From contig CAMCKH010000004.1 in the NCBI GenBank assembly GCA_945875435.1, positions 28,441 through 92,440 of the forward strand: a stretch of 64,000 nucleotides of DNA. The letters run 5' to 3'. A program made the position numbers and the translations under genes. The notes beneath the pieces were generated by a model, which ran no database searches, had not been told where the DNA came from, and worked only from the letters and a program-made list of their open reading frames with translations. This stretch comes from an uncultured Erysipelotrichaceae bacterium (GTDB taxonomy: Bacteria; Bacillota_I; Bacilli_A; Erysipelotrichales; Erysipelotrichaceae). Shown piece after piece: positions 1 through 16,223 of this stretch (position 1 is the stretch's first letter; every line of letters starts with the position of its first letter).

Positions 1-652
1 TCAATAAGATATTTTTAATTTTTAAACTTCTTAAAATCTCTAAACAAATACCTACAAATAAAGTATGAAAAATAATTTGTGAAAAAAACACTACTAATGG
101 CAAAAAGAAAGCAGTATAGTTAAAAGAATCAAAAACAACTTTTGAAATATAACTAAAAACTGAAAATAGATGATATATAGCTTGGAGTTTATATTGATGT
201 TGAATGAAATTTGAAGTTGTTCCAAAATAAGGGTGTAAGCTATATAATTTATCTATCTTAATGTTATCAACAATCATATTTAGATAAAATTGACTATCAA
301 AACCATTAGTATCACCTAAACTCATATTGATTGAACTATAAAAAATAAATATTACTACAACTATCAATATTAACCATTTAAAAACATTAAAACTAAAATC
401 TATTTTCTTAAAATCTTTAATTATCAAAATAATGCTTAATAACACAAAAATTAAATGACAATATAATAAATAATCAAAAGAAAGCTCAAAAAAAGCAGGA
501 AAAATTCCAACCACAAAACTAAAACTAAGTAAACTAATAAAACCAATAATAAAACTGAATTCTATTTTTTTGATACTTAATTTAAAAACAATATATCTTC
601 CTAAAATTTCCAAATAGGCTAAAAAAAATAACGGTGGTAGTATATAATACAT
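1..652 (-). CDS. Polytopic membrane protein, N-terminal part, cut by the left window edge
   Basis: A reading frame without stops runs leftward from an ATG at 652-650 to the window edge, giving about 217 residues. An in-frame TGA at 658-656 fixes the start. The product begins MYYILPPLFF and has about five hydrophobic segments. A polar loop containing GDTNGFDSQF lies near residues 120-130, in the style of large polytopic glycosyltransferase-like or DUF6077-type proteins. It lies 45 bases downstream of the YjbR-like gene and may share its transcript. No good Shine-Dalgarno is visible. The family assignment is only a suggestion; that it is an integral membrane protein is clear. The C-terminus lies outside the window. 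Confidence 0.7.
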   Translation of the reverse strand, partial: MYYILPPLFFLAYLEILGRYIVFKLSIKKIEFSFIIGFISLLSFSFVVGIFPAFFELSFDYLLYCHLIFVLLSIILIIKDFKKIDFSFNVFKWLILIVVVIFIFYSSINMSLGDTNGFDSQFYLNMIVDNIKIDKLYSLHPYFGTTSNFIQHQYKLQAIYHLFSVFSYISKVVFDSFNYTAFFLPLVVFFSQIIFHTLFVGICLEILRSLKIKNILL

Positions 653-697
653 TATTCAAATTATCTCATATTTCTTAAATCATTACAAATACAGAAT

Positions 698-1276
698 TTA
701 TCCAGTTAAATCAAAACTATTTTTAATTAATTTATTAAGTAAAATATCATCAATACCATTATCTAACCTTACACTTATCCAATGTTTTTTATTCATATGG
801 TAGGCACTAAAGATATTAATATTATCAATAACTTCTAAATTATTTTTTAAATTTAAAATCGGAATAATATCTTCATCATTTTTATTATTAGTAAGTTTAT
901 GTAAAGGAATTTTTAAAAATAACGCAAACCATTTTTGTTTATTGTTTTTAAAAACTAAACTATCTTCAAAAATAATTTCCCCATCAACATTTAAAAGTTT
1001 TTTTATCTTTTTTAAAATTAATTTTTCATAATCAATATTTAATGCAAATAAATTTTCAATTTTAGTTTTAATCTTTAGATGAAATCCATTAATATTACTA
1101 TTTTTAAACAAAGTATACTCTTCTTGACTATCTAAATCTATAACCTTAAATGTATAACTTTCATAATTTAAAACAATCTGCATATTTTCTTCTGTTAAAT
1201 CGTAAATATAGTTACCATTTATAAATTTAAAATTTCTATTTTCTAATTCTAATTTACTTAATTTATTTATTTTCAT
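698..1276 (-). CDS. MmcQ/YjbR-like protein
   Basis: This is a soluble 192-residue protein. Its C-terminal half resembles the MmcQ/YjbR family (CyaY-like fold, often called DNA-binding), with the recognisable stretch MNKKHWISVRLD followed by DDILLNKLIKNSFDLTG. The N-terminal half is variable and I recognise no motif there. There is no Shine-Dalgarno. A TATTAT box (1283-1288) ends 6 bases before the ATG, so the mRNA may be leaderless. The tRNA-Glu gene and its terminator lie just upstream. Its cellular role is not known. Confidence 0.6.
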   Translation of the reverse strand: MKINKLSKLELENRNFKFINGNYIYDLTEENMQIVLNYESYTFKVIDLDSQEEYTLFKNSNINGFHLKIKTKIENLFALNIDYEKLILKKIKKLLNVDGEIIFEDSLVFKNNKQKWFALFLKIPLHKLTNNKNDEDIIPILNLKNNLEVIDNINIFSAYHMNKKHWISVRLDNGIDDILLNKLIKNSFDLTG

Positions 1277-1282
1277 ATTTTT

Positions 1283-1288
1283 ATAATA
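1283..1288 (-). promoter_or_regulatory. -10 box of a probable leaderless promoter (YjbR-like gene)
   Basis: TATTAT on the minus strand is followed by 6 bases and then the ATG at 1276. No Shine-Dalgarno is present. It overlaps the 3' side of the tRNA-Glu terminator. Confidence 0.4.
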
Positions 1289-1316
1289 AAAAAACTGAAC
1301 TTAATCAGTTTTTTAA
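1288..1316 (-). terminator. Intrinsic terminator after tRNA-Glu
   Basis: The stem AAAACTGA / TCAGTTTT has a 6-base loop and runs of A and T on both sides, so it could work in both directions. It lies directly downstream of the tRNA-Glu gene. Confidence 0.7.
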
Positions 1317-1318
1317 AA

Positions 1319-1394
1319 TGGTGACTCGTATGGGGTTCGAACCCATGAATGCCGCCGTGAAAGGGCGGTGTGTTAACCGTTTCACCAACGAGCC
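1319..1394 (-). tRNA. tRNA-Glu (anticodon TTC)
   Basis: The complete cloverleaf can be drawn. The acceptor GGCTCGT pairs with ACGAGTC, the anticodon loop is CTTTCAC, and the T-loop is GGTTCGAACC. The CCA end is encoded (1319-1321). It is a single-gene transcript with its own terminator. Confidence 0.96.
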
Positions 1395-1494
1395 AATGCT
1401 TAGTAATAATAACAGATATTTTTAAATAAATCAAGTATATTTTTTAATTTTTAATAAATTTAGAATATTTTATTAAAATATTAAACATTTATAA

Positions 1495-1522
1495 AAATAA
1501 AAGGCAGTTAATTCTGCCTTTT
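1495..1522 (-). terminator. Terminator of the GH101 gene
   Basis: The stem AAAAGGCAG / CTGCCTTTT with a 6-base loop is followed by a T-rich tract on the minus strand, just after the stop codon at 1534. Confidence 0.85.
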
Positions 1523-1533
1523 ATTTATCTAAT

Positions 1534-8559
<7,026 letters not shown>

Positions 8560-8561
8560 TC

Positions 8562-8590
8562 ATTTTAAGTGATAGCGTTTACTTTGTCAA
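8562..8590 (-). promoter_or_regulatory. Promoter of the GH101 gene
   Basis: The -35 TTGACA (8585-8590) and -10 TAAAAT (8562-8567) are separated by exactly 17 bases. The untranslated leader is about 25-30 bases and ends in AGGAGGA. Confidence 0.85.
8570..8583 (-). promoter_or_regulatory. cre-like CcpA site in the GH101 promoter spacer
   Basis: AGTAAACGCTATCA matches the catabolite-responsive consensus TGWNANCGNTNWCA at all but the first base. It lies between the -35 and -10 boxes, where CcpA binding would block polymerase. Control by CcpA is an inference from the sequence. Confidence 0.6.
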
Positions 8591-8605
8591 TATAGTTAAA
8601 AAAAT

Positions 8606-8644
8606 AAAAATGAATCACTTATGTAATGATGATTCATTTTAAAA
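8606..8644 (-). terminator. Terminator between yjjW and the GH101 gene
   Basis: The stem AAAATGAATCA / TGATTCATTTT has an 11-12 base loop. On the minus strand a T-rich tail follows the yjjW stop codon. Confidence 0.75.
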
Positions 8645-8650
8645 CTTTGA

Positions 8651-9442
8651 TTAATTTATAATTACGATTTTATTTTTTGAAATACTTTTAAAATATTCTG
8701 CCAAATCATTATGTTCTTGAATGGTAGGTGTCATTTTAGCAATATAATCATTATCCCTAGAACCCTTTGGGTGAACTCTGATTAATTTGAATAAAACTTC
8801 TGGATATTCTTTAATAGTTTCTGAAATTATCCTGACGGTTTCAAAAGGATCATAAAAACCTTTGATATGAACTAACCTAACCTCTTCCACTTTAGATAAA
8901 GCTAATACTTTTTTTAAATTTTCAAGATTTCTAAACATTATTTGTGGTTTTTCTATTTGTTTATTATCTTCTTTTCCATCTTTATTTTGATAATCAAAAC
9001 AAAGTTTTTCAAAATTTCCAAGACCTTTAATATCAAATAAAAATTTATCAGTAACCTCAATTAAATCTTTTATTTTATCGTAATTGAAAAATCCATTAGA
9101 ATCTAAATAACAAGTTAATCCTAATTTTTTAACCTCTTTAAACAAAGGTATTAGTTCTTGATAATGTAAAGTAGGCTCTCCTCCAGAAACTGTAATACCC
9201 CTAATAAAAGGCATTGAATCTTTTATCCTGTTTAAAAGATACGTTAAATTAACTCTTTGAGCATCGTTAGAATTTAGTGGAATAGTTTCAGGATTATGAC
9301 AATATAAACAATTTATATTACAACCTTGTAAGAAAATGCTACAACGATTACCACTACCATCGACATTCGCAAAAGGAATAATTCTATGAAGTGAAATATA
9401 GGTGTTGTCTAAAATTTCATTATCCTTTGACATTTTCTTCAT
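8651..9442 (-). CDS. yjjW: YjjW-type glycyl-radical enzyme activase (radical SAM)
   Basis: This 263-residue radical SAM protein carries CNINCLYCH, the CxxxCxxC motif for the 4Fe-4S cluster, near residue 40. The SAM-binding GITVSGGEPTLH follows near residue 86. It is predicted to install the glycyl radical on the YjjI-like enzyme encoded directly upstream, whose end it overlaps by 23 bases. I see no extra ferredoxin-like cysteine clusters, so it looks like a compact activase compared with E. coli YjjW. Translation could start at the first Met or at Met4 (MSKDNE). Cysteine-free spacing after the motif argues against a larger activase. Confidence 0.8.
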   Translation of the reverse strand: MKKMSKDNEILDNTYISLHRIIPFANVDGSGNRCSIFLQGCNINCLYCHNPETIPLNSNDAQRVNLTYLLNRIKDSMPFIRGITVSGGEPTLHYQELIPLFKEVKKLGLTCYLDSNGFFNYDKIKDLIEVTDKFLFDIKGLGNFEKLCFDYQNKDGKEDNKQIEKPQIMFRNLENLKKVLALSKVEEVRLVHIKGFYDPFETVRIISETIKEYPEVLFKLIRVHPKGSRDNDYIAKMTPTIQEHNDLAEYFKSISKNKIVIIN

Positions 9443-10955
9443 CTCTTAAAACACGATCAAACACCTTGGCATTATCATCAGTTTGAGATCCATACCAAGT
9501 GGTATCTCTTAAAACAACTTCCCCTTTACGATATTTTTCAACTTCACTCTTTTTAACTAAATAACCAGTAACTCTAATTAAATCTGTATTTTTCAAATAA
9601 GTAGTGATATAACGATATCCTAATTTAAAAGATCCATCTATTATATCCACCACAGCATCTAAATGATCTAAATAAGTTTGATCAAATGCGAATAAATCTC
9701 CAGTTCCTGAAGGGAAATATTTATGGAAAGGTGCTGATTGTTTTAAATGCTCTAAAAGTGTAGGTTCTTCTCCAACTCTAACTCTATGAGCTGGGGTGTT
9801 GTTTTTATCTTCTTCATGTATCCCTGCACCAACTTGTGCGTGCAATAAATAACGATCATTAGTTCTACTTACATAAACACCTTGATGATTATCATTTACT
9901 TCTTTTAATTTTTCTAAAATTCTAGTAGCAATTTCATCACCTCTAACCGAACTTCCAAATGTTTCATTAATTCCTTCTAATTTCAACAAATAATTAACTG
10001 CATCCGCTAAACCGACAATCGCAAGCATACTGGTGAAATTATCTTTCTTAATAAAACCTTCTTTAGTTAAAAAATCAACTTCAAAAAAATTAGATTTTTC
10101 AACTAAGAAACGGTGTCTTTTATCCATTGTTGAAAGTGCTAATTTCGCAACTTTTTCAACTAAATTATCAACCATATCATCGGTGTTTTTAGCTGCTTTT
10201 ACAATAGTTCCTAAACGAAGGCGAGTTAAAGTATAAGCACCTCCTGCATTAGGAAGGGCGTTATAACAACTTGCGATTGCATAATCTCCTAAATCTTTTT
10301 TATAATAAGGATCATTTGCAAAAGATGGTTTTGATACTAATAAGCACGCCTTAGCACTAAGCTCTGCAAATTCTTGACTAGTTATTGATTTATCATATTT
10401 AATAGACATATTTGGGGTTGGATTTTGTAGTTCGATAATAGCTTTTAAAATTAATTTCCCTGCTAAAGTTTCTTTAGGACCGATGTTTGCATGACAGAAA
10501 GAGTCTGGTATCATTTTATCAATATGATTTAAAAATCTTTTAATTTTTTTATAATCATTTTCTTCAGATGTTACAAAAGGATCTAATAAAGTATCTAAAT
10601 GACCAATAAATACTGGATAGGTGGTAATTGAAGGAACATGTGAATAAATTATTAACAATCCATCTAATAATTCATCTAAGTCTGTAGGTGCTGGTAAGTC
10701 TAAGAATTTACAGCCATTTTTTACATAAACTTCATAATCTGGAATAATATATCTAGGTCTATATATAGCATAACCTTCATTTAAATCACAAATCATTTGA
10801 TTGTTTATGTGTTCTAACTCTTCATCTGTATAACCTAAAAGTTCTCTAGGATCAAATAATCTTTCAGCAGTATTACCAATGCACATTAATTTTTGATGAT
10901 ATGTTAAGGCATTTGAAGTAATTACATTTAATAAATCTTGTTTAGTTGCTATCAT
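9420..10955 (-). CDS. yjjI: YjjI-family glycyl-radical enzyme
   Basis: The protein has 511 residues, close to E. coli YjjI (about 516). The C-terminal RVTGYL, about 45 residues from the end, fits a glycyl-radical loop (RVxGY). Possible active-site cysteines are in CHANIGPKE and in DYAIASCYNALPN. The family is oxygen-sensitive and acts in anaerobic metabolism, and I know of no settled substrate. It is coupled to its activase by overlapping ends. The start is supported by AAAGGAG 6 bases before the ATG. It is not a standard pyruvate formate-lyase (too short) and lacks the ATP cone of class III ribonucleotide reductase. Confidence 0.8.
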   Translation of the reverse strand: MIATKQDLLNVITSNALTYHQKLMCIGNTAERLFDPRELLGYTDEELEHINNQMICDLNEGYAIYRPRYIIPDYEVYVKNGCKFLDLPAPTDLDELLDGLLIIYSHVPSITTYPVFIGHLDTLLDPFVTSEENDYKKIKRFLNHIDKMIPDSFCHANIGPKETLAGKLILKAIIELQNPTPNMSIKYDKSITSQEFAELSAKACLLVSKPSFANDPYYKKDLGDYAIASCYNALPNAGGAYTLTRLRLGTIVKAAKNTDDMVDNLVEKVAKLALSTMDKRHRFLVEKSNFFEVDFLTKEGFIKKDNFTSMLAIVGLADAVNYLLKLEGINETFGSSVRGDEIATRILEKLKEVNDNHQGVYVSRTNDRYLLHAQVGAGIHEEDKNNTPAHRVRVGEEPTLLEHLKQSAPFHKYFPSGTGDLFAFDQTYLDHLDAVVDIIDGSFKLGYRYITTYLKNTDLIRVTGYLVKKSEVEKYRKGEVVLRDTTWYGSQTDDNAKVFDRVLRDEENVKG

Positions 10956-10993
10956 AATTCTCCTTTAATTGTACGGTTTTAACCTGTATATTT

Positions 10994-10999
10994 ATTATA
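10994..10999 (-). promoter_or_regulatory. -10 box of the yjjI-yjjW operon
   Basis: TATAAT lies about 38 bases before the yjjI ATG. The best -35 at 17 bases is the weak TTTAAT, so an activator may be needed. Whether it is an anaerobic regulator cannot be read from the sequence. Confidence 0.5.
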
Positions 11000-11025
11000 C
11001 CCTATATATCAATTTGATTAAATAA

Positions 11026-11052
11026 AAAAACTCCTAATTATTAGGAGTTTAA
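11026..11052 (-). terminator. Terminator of the str operon after tuf
   Basis: The stem AAACTCCTAA / TTAGGAGTTT has a 3-base loop and is followed by T7 on the minus strand, immediately after the tuf stop. Confidence 0.9.
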
Positions 11053-11057
11053 TTTAA

Positions 11058-12248
11058 TTATTTAACGATTTCAGTAACTGAACCAGAACCTACAGTTCTA
11101 CCACCTTCACGGATTGAGAATTTAGTACCATTTTCAACCGCGATTGGAGCGATAAGTTCAACAGTCATTTCTACGTGGTCACCAGGCATAACCATTTCTA
11201 CACCTTCTGGTAAAGTAATTACACCAGTAACGTCAGTAGTTCTGAAGTAGAATTGAGGACGGTAGTTAGATACGAAAGCTGTATGACGACCACCTTCTTC
11301 TTTAGTTAAGATAACTACTTGAGCTTTGAAAGTAGTATGAGGAGTAACTGTTCCAGGTTTAGCAAGAACTTGTCCTCTTTCTACTTCATCACGGTTTACA
11401 CCACGAAGTAAAGCACCGATGTTATCTCCTGATTCAGCAAAGTCTAATAATTTTCTGAACATTTCAATACCAGTAACAACTGTTTTCTTAGTTGGTTTGA
11501 TACCTACGATTTCAACTTCTTCACTTAATTTTAAAACACCACGTTCAACACGACCAGTAGCAACTGTACCACGACCAGTAATTGTGAATACGTCTTCTAC
11601 TGACATTAAGAATGGTTTATCAACATCACGAGTTGGAGTTGGAACGAATTCATCAACCGCATTCATTAATTCATCAATCTTAGTTTCCCAAGCAGCATCA
11701 CCTTCTAATGCTTTAAACGCACTACCACGAATAACTGGAGTGTTTTCTCCATCAAATCCGTATTCGCTTAATAAATCTCTAACTTCCATTTCAACTAAGT
11801 CGATTAATTCTTCATCACCCTTAGCAATAGCATCACATTTGTTTAAGAATACAACGATGTAAGGAACACCTACTTGACGAGCTAATAGAATGTGCTCACG
11901 AGTTTGTGGCATTGGTCCATCAGTTGCAGCAACAACTAAGATAGCACCGTCCATTTGAGCAGCACCAGTGATCATGTTTTTAACATAGTCAGCGTGTCCT
12001 GGGCAGTCAACGTGTGCGTAGTGTCTTTTTTCTGTTTGATATTCTACGTGTGCAGTATTAATAGTGATACCACGAGCTTTTTCTTCTGGAGCACCATCGA
12101 TTTGATCGTATGCTTTTGCTTCAGCCATACCTTTTTTAGATAAATAGTTTGTGATAGCAGCTGTTAAAGTTGTTTTACCATGGTCAACGTGTCCAATAGT
12201 ACCAATATTAACGTGTTCTTTACTTCTATCAAATTTTATTTTTGCCAT
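11058..12248 (-). CDS. tuf: Elongation factor Tu
   Basis: This 396-residue GTPase delivers aminoacyl-tRNA to the ribosome. GHVDHGKT (P-loop) is near residue 18, DCPGHADY near 81 and NKCD near 136. The three-domain length is standard. It is the last gene of the rpsL-rpsG-fusA-tuf operon, 69 bases after fusA, with its own Shine-Dalgarno TAGGAGG and a strong terminator behind it. Confidence 0.99.
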   Translation of the reverse strand: MAKIKFDRSKEHVNIGTIGHVDHGKTTLTAAITNYLSKKGMAEAKAYDQIDGAPEEKARGITINTAHVEYQTEKRHYAHVDCPGHADYVKNMITGAAQMDGAILVVAATDGPMPQTREHILLARQVGVPYIVVFLNKCDAIAKGDEELIDLVEMEVRDLLSEYGFDGENTPVIRGSAFKALEGDAAWETKIDELMNAVDEFVPTPTRDVDKPFLMSVEDVFTITGRGTVATGRVERGVLKLSEEVEIVGIKPTKKTVVTGIEMFRKLLDFAESGDNIGALLRGVNRDEVERGQVLAKPGTVTPHTTFKAQVVILTKEEGGRHTAFVSNYRPQFYFRTTDVTGVITLPEGVEMVMPGDHVEMTVELIAPIAVENGTKFSIREGGRTVGSGSVTEIVK

Positions 12249-12317
12249 TTTACAAAAATCCTCCTAAGTTTTCAATAATATTTTAAAATATTCAATAAAA
12301 TAAAGCAATTAATTTAT

Positions 12318-14393
12318 TTAATTTTTAGCATTCTTTTTAGAAATGCTTTCTGCAATACTCTTAGGAACTTCTGAGTAGTGATCCATTTGCATTGCATAGT
12401 TTCCTCTTCCTTGAGTAAAACTTCTTAAATCTGTTGAATAACCGAACATTTCACTAAGCGGAACAAAGGCTCTTACCACAATTGTGCTTCCTTTTTCTTC
12501 TTGGTCTTTAATTTGACCACGACGCTTAGTAATATCACCCATTACAGAACCTAAGTATTCATTTGGAGCAACAACTTCAACTGACATAATTGGTTCAAGT
12601 AATACTGGTTTACATTTTTTAGCAGCTTCTTTTAAAGCTAAACTTGCAGCTACTTTAAATGCCATTTCAGATGAGTCAACTTCATGGTAACTTCCATCAA
12701 ATAATGTAGCTTTAATATCAACAATTGGGTATCCAGCAATTAAACCATTGTTTAATGCAGCAATCAAGCCATCTTGTACTGGTTTAATATATTCTCTTGG
12801 AACTGATCCCCCAACTATTGCATCGATAAATTCAAATCCTTTACCTTCTTCATTTGGTTCAAATTTAACCCAAACGTGTCCGTATTGACCTCTACCACCT
12901 GATTGTCTTACAAATTTACCTTCACATTCAGCAGAAGTTCTAATAGTTTCTCTAAATGCAACTTGAGGTGCCCCAACATTACATTCAACTTTGAATTCTC
13001 TTCTCATTCTATCTACGATAATATCTAAGTGAAGCTCACCCATACCCGCAATAATAGTTTGCCCTGTCTCTTCATCAGTGAATGTTTTGAATGTCGGATC
13101 TTCTTCAGCAAGTTTTCCTAAAGCAATACCCATTTTATCAGAATCAGCTTTAGTTTTAGGTTCAACACTCATTTGAATAACTGGTTCTGGGAACACCATA
13201 GATTCTAAGATAATAGGGTGTTTTTCATCGCAAAGTGTATCTCCTGTGGTTGTATCTTTAAGACCTACCGCAGCTGCAATATCACCAGCTAATACTTCAC
13301 TAATTTCTGAACGGTGATTTGCGTGCATTTGCACAATACGACCAAATCTTTCTCTCTTATCTTTAGTAGCATTTAATACATAACTACCACTTGTAGCATT
13401 ACCGCTGTATACACGGAAGAAAGTTAATCTACCTACAAATGGGTCAGTCATAACTTTAAATGCTAGAGCTGAGAATGGTTCGTTATCATCAGCTTTACGT
13501 TCTGCTTCACTTCCATCTGATAAAGTTCCTTTAATACTTGGAATATCAATAGGACTTGGTAAGTAGTCAAGTACCGCATCTAACAATAATTGAACACCTT
13601 TATTTTTATAAGCACTTCCACATAATACTGGGAAGAAATCAGATTCAATAACACCTTTTCTGATTGCTGATTTTATTTCTTCAATAGTAGGTTCTTCACC
13701 TTCAAGAACTTTCATCATTAAATCATCACTATAATCCGCAACAGCTTCAATAAGTGCAGCTCTTAAAGTTTCTACTTCATCTTTAAATTCAGAAGCAATA
13801 TCACTAACTTCAATATCTTTACCTAAATCATCTTTGTAAATATATTGTTTTCTTTCAATGATATCAATAATTCCTCTAAAAGTACCTTCAGCACCAATAG
13901 GTAATTGAATAGGAGCAGCTTTCGCATCTAATCTATTTCCAATACTTCTAACAGCCATCATAAAGTCAGCACCAGTCGCATCCATTTTGTTACAGAATAC
14001 AATTCTTGGAACTTTATAATTAGTAGCTTGTCTCCAAACAGTTTCAGTTTGTGGTTCAACACCAGCTTTTGAGTCTAAGACTGTTACAGCACCATCTAAT
14101 ACTCTAAGAGAACGTTCAACCTCTACCGTGAAGTCAACGTGTCCAGGTGTATCAATGATGTTTATTTTGTGATTTTTCCATTGTGCAGTTGTTGCAGCAC
14201 TGGTGATTGTGATACCTCTTTCTTGTTCTTGAGCCATCCAGTCCATTTGGCTAGCTCCATCGTGTGTATCTCCAGGTTTATGAATTTTACCTGTATAGAA
14301 TAGAATTCTTTCTGTGCAAGTTGTTTTACCAGCATCAATATGAGCCATTATCCCAATATTGCGTGTTTTTTCTAGTGTAAATTCACGAGCCAT
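12318..14393 (-). CDS. fusA: Elongation factor G
   Basis: This 691-residue translocase GTPase has AHIDAGKTT near residue 17, RGITITSA (switch I) and DTPGHVDF near 80, and NKMD near 137. It follows rpsG in the str operon. A diverged EF-G paralogue is encoded at 60842-62905, and this copy is the canonical one by its intact G motifs and operon position. Confidence 0.99.
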   Translation of the reverse strand: MAREFTLEKTRNIGIMAHIDAGKTTCTERILFYTGKIHKPGDTHDGASQMDWMAQEQERGITITSAATTAQWKNHKINIIDTPGHVDFTVEVERSLRVLDGAVTVLDSKAGVEPQTETVWRQATNYKVPRIVFCNKMDATGADFMMAVRSIGNRLDAKAAPIQLPIGAEGTFRGIIDIIERKQYIYKDDLGKDIEVSDIASEFKDEVETLRAALIEAVADYSDDLMMKVLEGEEPTIEEIKSAIRKGVIESDFFPVLCGSAYKNKGVQLLLDAVLDYLPSPIDIPSIKGTLSDGSEAERKADDNEPFSALAFKVMTDPFVGRLTFFRVYSGNATSGSYVLNATKDKRERFGRIVQMHANHRSEISEVLAGDIAAAVGLKDTTTGDTLCDEKHPIILESMVFPEPVIQMSVEPKTKADSDKMGIALGKLAEEDPTFKTFTDEETGQTIIAGMGELHLDIIVDRMRREFKVECNVGAPQVAFRETIRTSAECEGKFVRQSGGRGQYGHVWVKFEPNEEGKGFEFIDAIVGGSVPREYIKPVQDGLIAALNNGLIAGYPIVDIKATLFDGSYHEVDSSEMAFKVAASLALKEAAKKCKPVLLEPIMSVEVVAPNEYLGSVMGDITKRRGQIKDQEEKGSTIVVRAFVPLSEMFGYSTDLRSFTQGRGNYAMQMDHYSEVPKSIAESISKKNAKN

Positions 14394-14411
14394 TTTTCTT
14401 CTTCCCTTCTA

Positions 14412-14894
<483 letters not shown>

Positions 14895-14907
14895 TCATTC
14901 TTAATGT

Positions 14908-15321
14908 TTATTTTTTAGGTTTTTTAGTACCGTAAAGTGAACGGCCTTGTTTTCTGTTGTTTACACCAGCACAATCTAGTGTTCCTCTAATAATGTGGTA
15001 ACGAACCCCTGGTAAGTCTTTAACACGACCACCTCTAATTAGAACAACGCTGTGTTCTTGAAGGTTGTGTCCGATACCTGGAATATAAGCAGTTACTTCC
15101 ATACCATTACTTAGACGCACACGAGCATATTTACGAAGTGCTGAGTTAGGTTTTTTAGGTGTCATTGTTCCAACACGAGTACATACTCCACGCTTTTGCG
15201 GTGAAGAAATATCAGTTGGTTTTCTTTTTAAACTATTGAAACCTCTATTTAAAGCAGGTGATTTAGATTTATAAGTTTTATCAACACGACCCTTACGAAC
15301 TAATTGGTTAATTGTAGGCAT
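14908..15321 (-). CDS. rpsL: 30S ribosomal protein S12
   Basis: The 137-residue decoding-centre protein starts [11 protein letters not shown]. The frame can be extended 10 codons upstream, but the ATG at 15321 is preceded by AAAGGAG and gives the family's normal N-terminus. The streptomycin-linked lysine in [11 protein letters not shown] is present, so the common resistance change there is absent. It is the first gene of the str operon. Confidence 0.98.
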   Translation of the reverse strand: MPTINQLVRKGRVDKTYKSKSPALNRGFNSLKRKPTDISSPQKRGVCTRVGTMTPKKPNSALRKYARVRLSNGMEVTAYIPGIGHNLQEHSVVLIRGGRVKDLPGVRYHIIRGTLDCAGVNNRKQGRSLYGTKKPKK

Positions 15322-15411
15322 ATTTTCTCCTTTCTTCTTTTTATTACACACTTATAGGTGTGCCAAACTGTTACTTAATATAAAGATTCATTAAAGAATC
15401 TCAACCCAGAA
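15322..15411 (-). promoter_or_regulatory. Structured 5' leader of the str operon
   Basis: About 85 untranslated bases carry two small hairpins, GATTC(tttaat)GAATC at 15382-15400 and CACAC(ctataa)GTGTG near the rpsL Shine-Dalgarno. A ribosomal-protein feedback target is plausible. Nothing in the sequence proves it. Confidence 0.4.
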
Positions 15412-15440
15412 ATTATAACAGTATTTTTTTATTATTTCAA
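15412..15440 (-). promoter_or_regulatory. Promoter of rpsL-rpsG-fusA-tuf
   Basis: The -35 TTGAAA (15435-15440) and consensus -10 TATAAT (15412-15417) are 17 bases apart, a strong housekeeping promoter. Confidence 0.85.
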
Positions 15441-15473
15441 TAGTTTTTAAAAAATAAATTTATAAATTATAAA

Positions 15474-15502
15474 GTTAAAGAGTGCATTATACACTCTTTA
15501 AC
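15474..15502 (-). terminator. Terminator of the lipoprotein/C39 operon
   Basis: The stem GTTAAAGAGTG / CACTCTTTAAC has a 7-base loop and is followed by a T-rich run on the minus strand, downstream of the stop at 15524. Confidence 0.75.
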
Positions 15503-15523
15503 AATATTTAAAATTTCAAAACA

Positions 15524-16213
15524 TTAATATATGAAGAATCCTCTTCCACTTTCTTCGTGTTCCATACCATTAATTATATTTGGTAAACCTACAGTCCCCT
15601 TACCTGGTATCGGTGCGTCTCCAAATGGATCTATAAAATAAATTTTTTTATGACCATTAGTATATGAATAACCATGAGCTATTATAAAATGTCCACTTTC
15701 AGTAGGATAATTTATATTAAATTTTTGTGGATGATTAAGAAGAATTATAACAGGGTGATTATCATTTATGGTTTTTTGTAGTGATTCAAAGAAATTTCTT
15801 TCTTTTGTATGTCTAACCACATAATAATTATCAATACCACGATATGAGTTGATATCTGATGCGAGTGAATATATAGAGGTTCCATTTTCTTTGGTGGTTC
15901 CCATATCTCTTGCGAAAGTATCTTGTTCAATATATCTATTTGTAACATATTTAAGTGTCATCTGAGCTACCGCAGGTCCGCAGTAATAGTCGTTATCTTG
16001 AAAATAAACAGGCACATCTAAAACTCTTTCATTACTTCTAGTCATTTTTACAGTTAATTCTTCTTTATCTTTTCGTTTTTTAATTTCTTCATTTTTATAA
16101 AATTGTTCTCTGGTAGGAATTCCAACAGTACCTTTAGCATTAGTGATTTGAGGTTTAGGTAGAAAGATTGTTATTAAAATAAACACCACTAGTATTCTAA
16201 TCAATTTATTCAT
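15524..16213 (-). CDS. Secreted C39-like cysteine peptidase
   Basis: A signal peptide (residues 1-~26, ending near ITNAKG) precedes a C39/papain-like domain. The nucleophile is expected in YYCGPAVAQ (~residue 85), the His in GHFIIAHGY and the Asp in IDPFGD. The domain resembles the stand-alone Peptidase_C39_2 group. There is no transporter attached and no leader-peptide substrate gene nearby. The gene starts 10 bases after the lipoprotein gene, so the two are co-translated. A role at the cell surface together with that lipoprotein is likely, but the substrate is unknown. Confidence 0.75.
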   Translation of the reverse strand: MNKLIRILVVFILITIFLPKPQITNAKGTVGIPTREQFYKNEEIKKRKDKEELTVKMTRSNERVLDVPVYFQDNDYYCGPAVAQMTLKYVTNRYIEQDTFARDMGTTKENGTSIYSLASDINSYRGIDNYYVVRHTKERNFFESLQKTINDNHPVIILLNHPQKFNINYPTESGHFIIAHGYSYTNGHKKIYFIDPFGDAPIPGKGTVGLPNIINGMEHEESGRGFFIY

Positions 16214-16223
16214 TATTTCCTCC

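Noticed and set aside
8651..10955. First read as anaerobic ribonucleotide reductase nrdD/nrdG
   Set aside because: The large subunit is only 511 residues, without an ATP cone or the C-terminal zinc cysteines. Length and motifs fit YjjI/YjjW.
15524..16213. Bacteriocin leader-processing C39 peptidase
   Set aside because: There is no ABC transporter or double-glycine leader gene nearby, and the protein has its own signal peptide. It is a stand-alone C39-like enzyme.
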